Shown piece after piece: positions 57,406 through 64,000 of a DNA stretch of 64,000 nt. The DNA lies in NCBI GenBank assembly GCA_049515135.1, contig JBEKUJ010000012.1:60897-124896 (forward strand), given 5' to 3'. The notes beneath the pieces are model-generated. The model saw only the letters and a program-made list of their open reading frames with translations, had not been told where the DNA came from and made no database searches. How positions within the stretch are numbered: the first letter of the stretch is position 1; every line of letters starts with the position of its first letter. The stretch comes from Fen-1364 sp049515135 (GTDB lineage Bacteria; Spirochaetota; Spirochaetia; SZUA-6; Fen-1364). The translations under genes were made by a program, and so were the position numbers.

Positions 57406-59295
57406 TCACAACGCCACCCCGAACATGACGAAGATCAGCGCCACGCAGGCGATTCCCCCGGCCAGGGACAGCCAGCGCTCCCCGAAGATCCGGCCGAAGT
57501 AGTAGTTCTTCATCTCGACGCTTTTCACCTGGCCCGCGGCGCCCTGGAACAGAACGCTGGAGTCCACATTGCCGCCCCCGAGGTACGCGTCCACGACCCG
57601 CACCTTGCGCTGGTAGACGAAGAAGGTGATCGGGAAGAGGGCAACCATGCCGAGCATGATGGACATGATCACAAGGTTGCCCTGGCTGATCGTATTCACC
57701 ACGCCGTAGATCCCGCGCACGTAGGGCTCGATGAGCCACGCGGAAACCAGGGGATAGAAGCCGACGAGGGCCACGGTGATTCCCGAGAGGATGCCCATGA
57801 CCAGCCACTGGCGGGTGGCGATTCCGGACTCGTCTGCCGGCCGGACCTTCGTCACCTCCAGGAGCTTGCCCATCCATTTCACCCAGAACAGCAGCGTGGC
57901 GGAGCTGCCGAACACGACGAACACCACCAGCAGGGGGTTGGAATCCACGAGGGCCTTCAGGACCGCCCACTTGCTCACCAGCATGCCGAATGGGGCGAGG
58001 AACATCCCGGCGATCCCGATCTGGATCATGATGGAAAGCTTGGGCATGAGCACGATGAGCCCGGACATGTTCTCGATGTCCCGGGTGTTGGTCTTCTGCT
58101 CGAAGGTGCCCACGCAGAGGAAGAGCAGGGCTTTGGTCACCGCGTGGAACAGGATCAAGAGAATTGCGGCCCACACCGCCTCGTAGGTACCGATCCCCGC
58201 GCAGAGCACGATGAGCCCGAGGTTGGCGATGGTGGACCAGGCCAGCACCCGCTTGGCGTCGCTCTGCGAGATGGCGGCCAGGGAGCCGACGAGGAACGTC
58301 ACACCGCCGATCAGCCCCACCATGGTGCCCGTGATTGTCCCGGTCAGCACCGGGGCCAGGCGCAGGACGAGGTACACGCCGGCCTTCACCATGGTGCTGG
58401 AGTGCAGGAGCGCAGATACGGGTGTCGGCGCGAGCATCGCGCCGAGCAGCCACGAGGAGAAGGGCAGCTGGGCGGACTTCGTCATGCCGGCGAAGGCCAG
58501 GAACGCCGCCGGCAGGAGCACGGCGCCGCTCTTCATCGCCACGAGGCGGTCCATCTCGAGGATTCCCGACGTCGTGCCCAGGTACAGGATGGCCCCGCTG
58601 AAGGCAAGGCCGCCGAGGAGGTTGAGCGTAATGGCGAGGAACGCCTTGGATCGGGATTCCGGCGAGCCGTTGTAGCCGATGAGAAGGAAAGAGCAGAGGG
58701 TCGTGACCTCCCAGAACAGGAGCAGCAGCGGCAGGCTGTTGGAGAACAGCACGCCGAACATCGCCCCGAGAAACACGAACTGCAGGAAGAAGAACAGCCG
58801 CTGGCGGTCCCGGTACTCGTGGTGGTGGGCGTGGTAGGCCTTCATGTACCCGAGGCTGAAGACGGCGATGAGGCCGCCCACCACTCCGACGATCACCGCC
58901 ATCATCAGGGAGAACTTGTCCGCCAGGATGGGGGCGGCGATCTCGATGCGCCCGCCGAGGAGGACCTCCGCGGCCACGGCCATGCCGGCCTGGAGAAAGG
59001 CCAGCAGGGAGACAATGTGGCGGACCCAGCGGATGCCGAGGTAGAACACGTAAGCGGCCAGGGCGAGCTCGATGCCCAACACGGCCCAATCGAGGTATTC
59101 CCGGGGCACCTCGAAAGAAGCGGACAGCACCGCGGACAGGAAGTCCGGCTGCGGCAGGACCAGGAGGAGTGACCCCGCGCCGATTACGATCGCCGCGAAA
59201 GCCACGAGGATGCTGCGCAGCGCTTGCGAGCGTACCCCGAGCAGTATCAAAGCCGTCGCCAGGGGAAAGGCGATCAGGAAGGCGAGAGCTGTCAC
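57406..59295 (-). CDS. echA: Ech-type hydrogenase, NuoL-like ion-translocating subunit
   Basis: 629 residues with about 16 TM helices. The proton/Na-transporter core includes FWEVTTLCSFLLIGY (Glu in TM5) and AFAGMTKSAQLPFSSWLLGAMLAPTPVSALLHSSTMVKAG with Lys residues. Pumps H+ or Na+ with H2 evolution. The start is GTG 59295. First gene of the operon. Confidence 0.94.
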   Translation of the reverse strand: MTALAFLIAFPLATALILLGVRSQALRSILVAFAAIVIGAGSLLLVLPQPDFLSAVLSASFEVPREYLDWAVLGIELALAAYVFYLGIRWVRHIVSLLAFLQAGMAVAAEVLLGGRIEIAAPILADKFSLMMAVIVGVVGGLIAVFSLGYMKAYHAHHHEYRDRQRLFFFLQFVFLGAMFGVLFSNSLPLLLLFWEVTTLCSFLLIGYNGSPESRSKAFLAITLNLLGGLAFSGAILYLGTTSGILEMDRLVAMKSGAVLLPAAFLAFAGMTKSAQLPFSSWLLGAMLAPTPVSALLHSSTMVKAGVYLVLRLAPVLTGTITGTMVGLIGGVTFLVGSLAAISQSDAKRVLAWSTIANLGLIVLCAGIGTYEAVWAAILLILFHAVTKALLFLCVGTFEQKTNTRDIENMSGLIVLMPKLSIMIQIGIAGMFLAPFGMLVSKWAVLKALVDSNPLLVVFVVFGSSATLLFWVKWMGKLLEVTKVRPADESGIATRQWLVMGILSGITVALVGFYPLVSAWLIEPYVRGIYGVVNTISQGNLVIMSIMLGMVALFPITFFVYQRKVRVVDAYLGGGNVDSSVLFQGAAGQVKSVEMKNYYFGRIFGERWLSLAGGIACVALIFVMFGVAL

Positions 59296-59422
59296 CGGGA
59301 TCTCCGCGCACAGTATCCCAGAAATCGTGGCCGCTGTCCATTAAATTTCCGGGCCTTCGGCTCCATGGCGCACCGGCACGGTTTCCGGTCGTACTGGCTC
59401 ACAGGCCGCCCGGCCCCTGTCC

Positions 59423-59611
59423 TCAGGCGGCAGCCTGCCGACGCAGCTTCACCGTCAGTACGCACACCTGAACAAAGTGAAGGGAGAACGCAAGCAGGAA
59501 CAGCGTGGCCATGCCATGCGAGTAATAGTCGCTCTTGAATCCCGACAATGTGAACAGGACCCCGTTGCTGCTCGCGAGGGCCATTGCAAGGAAGGACAGC
59601 GCCCCGATCAC
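59423..59611 (-). CDS. Small two-TM protein upstream of ech
   Basis: 62 residues from GTG 59611 (GAGGAG 7 nt upstream): ALSFLAMALASSNGVLFTLSG, then FKSDYYSHG, then TLFLLAFSLHFVQVCVLTVKLRR. A short reading frame in another register ending at that GTG (about 59697-59609, 29 residues, also hydrophobic) may be its lost N-terminus, implying a frameshift. No family recognised. Confidence 0.45.
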   Translation of the reverse strand: MIGALSFLAMALASSNGVLFTLSGFKSDYYSHGMATLFLLAFSLHFVQVCVLTVKLRRQAAA

Positions 59612-59714
59612 TGCCACGCTCCTCGCCCGAGATGACGGCAAGTGAGGCTCGCCAGGGCGACAGCGGTGAGGAAAAAGCCCAGCAGCGCATGACTCACAGA
59701 AGCGGACCCTCCTG

Positions 59715-59885
59715 TTGGGCGAGTACATGAACGAGCAGCTCCTGCTGCGGCTGCCACACCGCCAGTTCGTCTTCACCAATAGGTCGGGCCGCTGCACCGA
59801 CATTCCCAAGGTGCTCCGTGCATTCTTTTGTCACGACAAGAGGCTTCACGGAGAGATCAGCTGCCTCGTCTACGGGTTGGTACAG
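59715..59885 (+). pseudogene. IS91-like transposase remnant
   Basis: The frame reads NEQLLLRLPHRQFVFT, then after an eight-residue insertion IPKVLRAFFCHDKRLHGEISCLVYGL, matching the region just after the zinc-binding domain of IS91-type transposases (PHRQFVFTIPK..LR.FF..DR). The rest of the protein is gone. A small relic of a rolling-circle transposon. Confidence 0.6.
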
Positions 59886-59905
59886 TCAAACAGCGATTTC
59901 TGCTT

Positions 59906-60361
59906 CTATTTGACTTCCCGGTACCAGATGCGATACATCGCGGCTGTTGGATCGATTTTTGTTGGGAAATTCTTGGAAGCAAAATCGAGGACCTGCTTTG
60001 ACACTAACTCGAGTTGTGTGCCTGACTTGCTAACCTTAAAAAGCGCCAAAAACTTGTAGCCATTGCTCATTGTTGCTTGGACCTTGTACCAGCTGCTACC
60101 TCCCGAATCCGTCCAGCGCTCGACGATCTTTTCCGACCCCTGCTCATTCGGAATCGTATCCGATACCAAGGCGTAATTTTTAAACCCACCAGGGAAGCGG
60201 ACGGCCTTCTGCGGGAATATGTCAGGGGAAATACTCCTATTCATAAATGTGCCGTAAAGCAGATTATCAGTTCTTGGCTTTTGTACAACCATGACAACCC
60301 CGAAGAGTACTAGAACTAATAAGACGGTGGCGGCGATGAGAAGCATCAATCGAGTCTTCAT
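59906..60361 (-). CDS. Membrane-anchored protein, WTDSGG family (copy 1)
   Basis: 151 residues: N-terminal TM anchor (LMLLIAATVLLVLVLFGVVMVV), then an extracytoplasmic domain with ERWTDSGGSSWYKVQATM and IDPTAAMYRIWYRE. Clear relative of the protein at 62738. AAGGGGGGAG lies just upstream of the ATG. Third gene of the BlaI/M56 operon, 30 nt after the protease. No known family. Confidence 0.75.
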   Translation of the reverse strand: MKTRLMLLIAATVLLVLVLFGVVMVVQKPRTDNLLYGTFMNRSISPDIFPQKAVRFPGGFKNYALVSDTIPNEQGSEKIVERWTDSGGSSWYKVQATMSNGYKFLALFKVSKSGTQLELVSKQVLDFASKNFPTKIDPTAAMYRIWYREVK

Positions 60362-60391
60362 ATACTCCCCCCTTCGAGCTTTGGCTTTCTG

Positions 60392-61876
60392 CTAGCCCTT
60401 CACATGCTCGTTGGAGTAGTCAGCTTCCGATACAAGCCAGCTGCGGCCTTTTCTCTCAAGCACGAAGGAGTAGTCAGCGAGATAGTCTCCTGACTCCAGG
60501 AGGAGTTTCACGGCCGCTTTGTCGCCATTTATTGTCATTGAAGGATCATAAAAGGTTTCAAACTTAAAAAAAATGAAATTATCCTTTATTCGGTCTAAGC
60601 AATCCTGCGATCCAATCGAGTATTTTCGATTTACGCCACATGGACGATATGAGCCGTCGTTTGCAAACAACGAGACTAGTTTCTGTAAGTCATGTGAATT
60701 GAATGCAGTTTCGCATTGCATTAAAGTATCGAGGATCGCCCTCTCATCTGTGGTTTTCGTCCGATATTCCCTTAGGTAGAGTTTCCCATACTTCTTTTCT
60801 CCTTGACTGATGGTTTCTATTCCAGAGGCGCTCAATACCGCGATCACACCGATCAGGAGTGCAGCCAAACAAAAGGGAACGATGCTGGTTTTCATGGGGT
60901 CTTTTCCCTTGATGATGGACTGGATCCTGTCTTGGAGGACTCGTTTCCTTCTTCCGGAGAAACTGAGGCCTGCAAGAAGAGCGGGCTCACGGCTCAATAG
61001 CGCCGCATCAAGGACACAAGCGGCATAGGTATGGCGTTCCACGCCGCTTTCGACGACCGCCGCGTCGCATGATTTTTCCTGCTCCATGTAAAGCCTAGCA
61101 TAGGCAGCCCAAACATGTGGGACAAACCAAAACAAAGAACATATTCCGTACGCAACAATCAGCGTGAACGAGTCTCCGCGCTTGATGTGACGTAGCTCAT
61201 GGAGGAGAACTGATCGCCTGCTAGCTGGGGACCACGATCTGATTCTCGAGGGCAAAACAATGACCGGACGGATAATCCCATGGGTGAAGGGTGTGGTACA
61301 TCGTGTACTCTCAAAGACACGGACCTCGCGCTTGATTCCAATGCTCCGTGATAGGTTTCGAACCTGGCTCTCATAATGCATAGTACCATCTCGGTGGCCG
61401 GTTCGTCGTATGTACAAAAGTTGGAGTCTACCCCATAAGACGCTAAGCCACCCCGACAAGGCGCCGGCAATCCAGAGGAACAGTAAGACTGCTGGCCAAG
61501 CGTCGATCCAAAGCCTGCCCACAGATACCCTGCGCCACATTTCCCCAGGAAAAGCAGGCATACCTCCGGAAAGATCAAAAGTGCCCGATGCGGGAAGGAG
61601 AGCGGAGGAAACGGCCACGAACGCCCCTCTGTGCAGCTGGGGAAGTGCAAAGTGAAATAGCGGGCCGGTGAGCGACAGAATGAGGACGAGAAGACAGCTG
61701 CCGATGCAGGAAAGCCACAGGACATGTTTCAGCTTTGCAGATGCATCCTTCGTGACCCAGAGCGCACCGAATACGAACGCAAGGAGAATCGAGTTCTTCA
61801 CGGCTGCGGCGAACAGAACAAGGAGGAAGGGACACGCGAGCCGGATCGCCGCCTGAAGTATCAAGAAATCCGTCAC
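60392..61876 (-). CDS. M56 (BlaR1-type) membrane protease with C-terminal NTF2-like domain
   Basis: 494 residues. TM helices near 20-40, 52-75, 128-148; then the cytoplasmic zinc protease with HELRH (226-230) in LLHELRHIKRGD and EQEKSCDAAVV, typical of M56. A TM helix follows at about 332-355. The extracytoplasmic end (about 375-490, ERAILDTLMQCETAFNSHDLQKLVSLFANDGSY) is SnoaL/NTF2-like, instead of the penicillin-binding domain of BlaR1. It should sense something outside and cut the BlaI-like repressor. Overlaps the repressor gene by 4 nt. Confidence 0.9.
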   Translation of the reverse strand: MTDFLILQAAIRLACPFLLVLFAAAVKNSILLAFVFGALWVTKDASAKLKHVLWLSCIGSCLLVLILSLTGPLFHFALPQLHRGAFVAVSSALLPASGTFDLSGGMPAFPGEMWRRVSVGRLWIDAWPAVLLFLWIAGALSGWLSVLWGRLQLLYIRRTGHRDGTMHYESQVRNLSRSIGIKREVRVFESTRCTTPFTHGIIRPVIVLPSRIRSWSPASRRSVLLHELRHIKRGDSFTLIVAYGICSLFWFVPHVWAAYARLYMEQEKSCDAAVVESGVERHTYAACVLDAALLSREPALLAGLSFSGRRKRVLQDRIQSIIKGKDPMKTSIVPFCLAALLIGVIAVLSASGIETISQGEKKYGKLYLREYRTKTTDERAILDTLMQCETAFNSHDLQKLVSLFANDGSYRPCGVNRKYSIGSQDCLDRIKDNFIFFKFETFYDPSMTINGDKAAVKLLLESGDYLADYSFVLERKGRSWLVSEADYSNEHVKG

Positions 61877-62262
61877 GAAGAGTCCTCCTTCTTCGCCTGC
61901 TCGATGGCCCGGATCAGTTGTCGCAAATCCTCGTCGCTTAAGTCCTTGACGCGCAGCTGCACCATCGCAGCGATGGCCTTCGGGAGAGAATCTCCAAAAT
62001 AGGTGTTCAGGAGGTGCTTCAATGCCTCCTTTATCGCTTTAGTACGTGGCGTCGTAGAACGATAGACGTACTTTTTCCCCTGTCGTGTATGTTTGAGATG
62101 CCCTTTGCGCTCGAGCACATTCACGATGACGCGGACTGCCGAATAGCTGGCAGGCTGAGGCATTGCGGTTTGGATTTCCTGCACCGACGCGCTGGAGTTT
62201 TCGTGGATAATCTCCATGACCTGCCGCTCGCGTCTACTGAGGCTGTTGGAATGCGGCACCAT
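61873..62262 (-). CDS. BlaI/MecI/CopY-family repressor
   Basis: 129 residues: winged helix at about 5-75 (LSRRERQVMEIIHENSSASVQEIQTAM, SYSAVRVIVNVLERKGHLKH), then a dimerisation helix part. The ATG at 62262 has AAGGGGAG 5 nt upstream. The stop overlaps the start of the M56 protease (ATGA), the standard bicistron. Represses from a dyad operator in its own promoter. Confidence 0.93.
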   Translation of the reverse strand: MVPHSNSLSRRERQVMEIIHENSSASVQEIQTAMPQPASYSAVRVIVNVLERKGHLKHTRQGKKYVYRSTTPRTKAIKEALKHLLNTYFGDSLPKAIAAMVQLRVKDLSDEDLRQLIRAIEQAKKEDSS

Positions 62263-62276
62263 GACACTCCCCTTAA

Positions 62277-62292
62277 TGCTTAACTTTAAACA
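62277..62292 (-). promoter_or_regulatory. Predicted BlaI-type operator, site 1
   Basis: On the plus strand TGCTTA-ACTT-TAAACA, an imperfect dyad. It covers the -10 of the repressor operon promoter. A near-identical dyad covers the -10 of the gene at 62738 (site 2). Confidence 0.6.
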
Positions 62293-62312
62293 GCGATTAG
62301 ATTTACTGTCAA
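62283..62312 (-). promoter_or_regulatory. Promoter of the BlaI/M56 operon
   Basis: Minus strand: TTGACA (62312-62307), spacing 18, TAAAGT (62288-62283). The -10 lies inside operator site 1. Confidence 0.6.
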
Positions 62313-62652
62313 TGGACCTCTATTCACTGCCACGTCTACCAGAACTCGCTTGGGTCAATTCTTGATCAACTTTCGCAATAACTGTTTTTCCAGAAATAAA
62401 ATACAGTTGTGAGAGCGAGGGAAAGTGAGGGCTGGAGCCTGCTGCCTGATGGCTCCGAGGATGAGATTCCCCCCTCGGAATTCGGCCTGAGAAAGCTATT
62501 TCACGCAATTAGCGCCAGAAAAGGCCCTACTAACCCCGCCCACGCGGATGCCAGAAGCGCTAAGAGAAAACGTAGTGTTGGGCCGCATCATCTTAGGAAT
62601 AGCCTCCGCCCTTTGCACAAGAAAAATCTGCTTAAAATTATTCAGATACGGC
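62313..62652. other. Intergenic spacer between divergent promoters
   Basis: 340 nt between the two operator-bearing promoters. Short open frames here have no ribosome site and no resemblance to any family. A short AT-rich part is at 62370-62405. I see nothing further in it. Confidence 0.5.
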
Positions 62653-62682
62653 TTGACAGTTTGCCGGATTTGGTGCTTAAAT
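62653..62682 (+). promoter_or_regulatory. Promoter of the WTDSGG copy 2 / ankyrin pair
   Basis: TTGACA (62653-62658), spacing 18, TTAAAT (62677-62682). Same architecture as the repressor promoter: perfect -35, 18-nt spacer, -10 within a TGCTTA dyad. Confidence 0.6.
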
Positions 62683-62690
62683 CTAAGCAC
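62673..62690 (+). promoter_or_regulatory. Predicted BlaI-type operator, site 2
   Basis: Perfect dyad GTGCTTA-AATC-TAAGCAC, 7-bp arms and 4-nt centre. It shares TGCTTA-N4-TAARCA with site 1 and likewise overlaps the -10. Strong hint of co-regulation. Confidence 0.65.
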
Positions 62691-62737
62691 TAATGCGCGA
62701 GGGGAAATCGTTGGAGAGAAGCTTGAAGGAGGAAGTC

Positions 62738-63214
62738 ATGAAGGCTGGAAAGATTCTTTTAATTTCTGCGGCTCTGCTGTTCCTGATTCCTTTTGCAGCC
62801 AAAGCTCAAGAGAAGTATGTCCCGACTGCAAACGAGGAGTTTTATGGAGTATGGATGTGTAGAGAAAACCCAGACTACAACCATCCCCAAAAATCAGTCA
62901 TCACCGCTGACGGATACAAGAGTTTCCTCCACACGCCGGACACAGCTTCTCAAGAGGAAGGCACGATGGTGATAGACAGCAAGTGGACAGACTCAGGCGG
63001 CAATATTTGGTACAAGATTCTCGGCACAGTCACAACCGGCCAGTGGAAAGGATACAACTTTCAGGCGCTTGAGAAACTAACCAATTCTGGGACAATTAAG
63101 GAGTCAGTATTTCAGCCGATAGGACTTGGTACAAAGTTTTCCCCAAAATATTATCCACTAACGATTGACCCTAGCAAACCTACGTACGAGATTCGGTATC
63201 GCGAAGGGAGTTGA
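62738..63214 (+). CDS. Exported protein, WTDSGG family (copy 2)
   Basis: 158 residues with a cleavable signal (KILLISAALLFLIPFAAKAQ|EK). The mature part has SKWTDSGGNIWYKILGTV and IDPSKPTYEIRYREGS, the same ends as copy 1 at 60361, separated by similar spacing. The ATG at 62738 has AAGGAGG 7 nt upstream. Driven by the operator-bearing promoter at 62653. No known family; likely periplasmic. Confidence 0.78.
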   Translation: MKAGKILLISAALLFLIPFAAKAQEKYVPTANEEFYGVWMCRENPDYNHPQKSVITADGYKSFLHTPDTASQEEGTMVIDSKWTDSGGNIWYKILGTVTTGQWKGYNFQALEKLTNSGTIKESVFQPIGLGTKFSPKYYPLTIDPSKPTYEIRYREGS

Positions 63215-63281
63215 GGCTTCACCGACTGGCAGCCTGTCAAACACCCACAACCGACAAGGAGAAGCCCAGGGGAGGAAGCGT

Positions 63282-64000
63282 ATGAAGAAACTATTGATCA
63301 TCCTGTCGGCCTGCTTGTTCCTTGCTCCCGTAGCCTTCGCTCAAGACTTCATCACGCTTTTGCAGACTGGGACACCCGAGCAATTACAGGCGGCAATAGC
63401 CGGAGGGGCAAAGGTCAATGACAAGATCAAGGGCTACGGCGAGACGCCCTTGATGATCGCAGCACAGAAAAATCCGAACCCCGAGGTCATCACGACCTTG
63501 TTGAAGGCCGGGGCGGGACTGAACGACGAGTCCACTGAAGTCGCAACGCCCTTGATGTATGCGGCGCGGAACCCGAACCCCGAGGTTATCTCTGTCCTCT
63601 TGAAGGCCGGGGCGAAGGATCGCCCGAACAATCCGCCCGGCATGGCGGCTGTCTGGACGGCTTTGATGTGGTCAGCGGGGTACAACCCGAACCCCGAGGT
63701 CATTACGAGGTTGCTGAAGGCCGGGGGGAGAATTGAAGAAAGAGACGGGGACAACTACACGCCCCTGATGTATGCAGCCAGGTACAACGCGAATCCGGAA
63801 ATAATCACGCTCTTGGTGAAGGCCGGGGCCAAAATTGACGACAGAGCTGGCGATGGCGGGACGCCCTTGCTATTCGCCGCGGGACGGAACCCGAACCCCG
63901 AGGTAATCACGGCCCTGTTGAATGCCGGGGCCAAGATTGACGACAGAGCCGGCAATGGCAGGACGTCCTTGATGGAGGCAGCGATGGCCAACGAGAACCC
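63282..64000 (+). CDS. Exported ankyrin-repeat protein, 3' part outside window
   Basis: At least 239 residues; the gene runs off the right edge. Signal peptide KKLLIILSACLFLAPVAFAQ, then at least six ankyrin repeats of 36-40 residues with the unusual insertion NPNPEVI in each (e.g. TPLMYAARNPNPEVISVLLKAGA). GGGGAGG lies 6 nt upstream of the ATG. 67 nt after the WTDSGG gene and probably co-transcribed. Related to the protein at 37398. Confidence 0.88.
   Translation, partial: MKKLLIILSACLFLAPVAFAQDFITLLQTGTPEQLQAAIAGGAKVNDKIKGYGETPLMIAAQKNPNPEVITTLLKAGAGLNDESTEVATPLMYAARNPNPEVISVLLKAGAKDRPNNPPGMAAVWTALMWSAGYNPNPEVITRLLKAGGRIEERDGDNYTPLMYAARYNANPEIITLLVKAGAKIDDRAGDGGTPLLFAAGRNPNPEVITALLNAGAKIDDRAGNGRTSLMEAAMANEN

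Noticed and set aside
57268..59172. 634-residue plus-strand frame opposite echA
   Set aside because: Composition dominated by Glu/His/Asp/Gly, no family pattern; echA on the other strand is unambiguous.
54028..59295. Fragment of respiratory complex I (nuo)
   Set aside because: The large subunit keeps both CxxC nickel motifs and the set has only six genes in Ech order.
62409..62693. 94-residue open frame between the divergent BlaI and WTDSGG promoters
   Set aside because: No ribosome site, runs through the promoter and operator of the next gene, and has no recognisable pattern.

Overview
The window comes from a high-GC (roughly 60-65% by eye) Gram-negative bacterium: it encodes an RND efflux permease, many exported proteins, a methyl-accepting chemotaxis protein and a six-subunit Ech-type [NiFe] hydrogenase. 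The hydrogenase, a LacI-controlled sugar ABC transporter with a family 4 glycosidase, and Cys-rich PAS proteins fit an anaerobic or facultative fermenter. A spirochaete is possible, but no marker gene in the window fixes the taxon. No rRNA, tRNA or CRISPR array was seen.

Layout. 1-5143 (minus): heterodimeric ABC exporter plus RND permease. 5203-10836: an exported HAD phosphatase, a dienelactone hydrolase and an ECF42-type sigma factor between two DGPF/YCII proteins, mixed with decayed genes (two hybrid-kinase receiver remnants and a GMC oxidoreductase remnant). 10847-20041: ICMT-like methyltransferase, FMN reductase coupled to a 1271-residue BTAD/AAA/TPR regulator, then a five-gene minus operon (GYD, SDR, MFS, NmrA-like, metallo-beta-lactamase fold). 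20418-23519: an HTH regulator, then ilvB-ilvN behind a leader peptide and attenuator. 23534-27374 (minus): chemoreceptor, SigZ-like sigma factor and ArsP-like permease. 27568-33840: Cys-PAS protein, LacI regulator, palindromic operator, sugar ABC transporter and GH4 enzyme. 33921-36916: M-box riboswitch controlling an Nramp-related transporter, a small membrane protein and a cytosolic MgtE_N/CBS protein. 36946-48908: mostly single housekeeping-type genes (CDF exporter, DUF6485, EVE, FHA, PEP mutase family, HAD nucleotidase, phosphoesterase, M1 aminopeptidase, STAS, EamA exporter) and one DUF1697 pseudogene. 49025-52734 (minus): a small integrase-bearing accessory block with GIY-YIG and nucleotidyltransferase-like genes. 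52958-59295 (minus): glutathione peroxidase and echABCDEF. 59423-64000: an IS91-like remnant and a BlaI/M56 protease regulatory locus whose predicted operator recurs in front of a second, divergent gene pair.

How the genes work together. The clearest regulatory circuits are (i) Leu/Val-rich leader-peptide attenuation of acetolactate synthase; (ii) an M-box whose closing stem uses the Shine-Dalgarno of the transporter it controls; (iii) a LacI-family operator just after the promoter of the sugar uptake operon; and (iv) a BlaI-type repressor with an M56 protease carrying an NTF2-like C-terminus in place of a penicillin sensor, predicted to control two paralogous exported proteins and an ankyrin protein through a shared TGCTTA-N4-TAARCA site.

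The most unusual items are the Ech small subunit fused in frame to a GNAT acetyltransferase, the BlaI/M56 circuit in (iv), and the split magnesium module (Nramp-like pore plus a free MgtE sensor domain).
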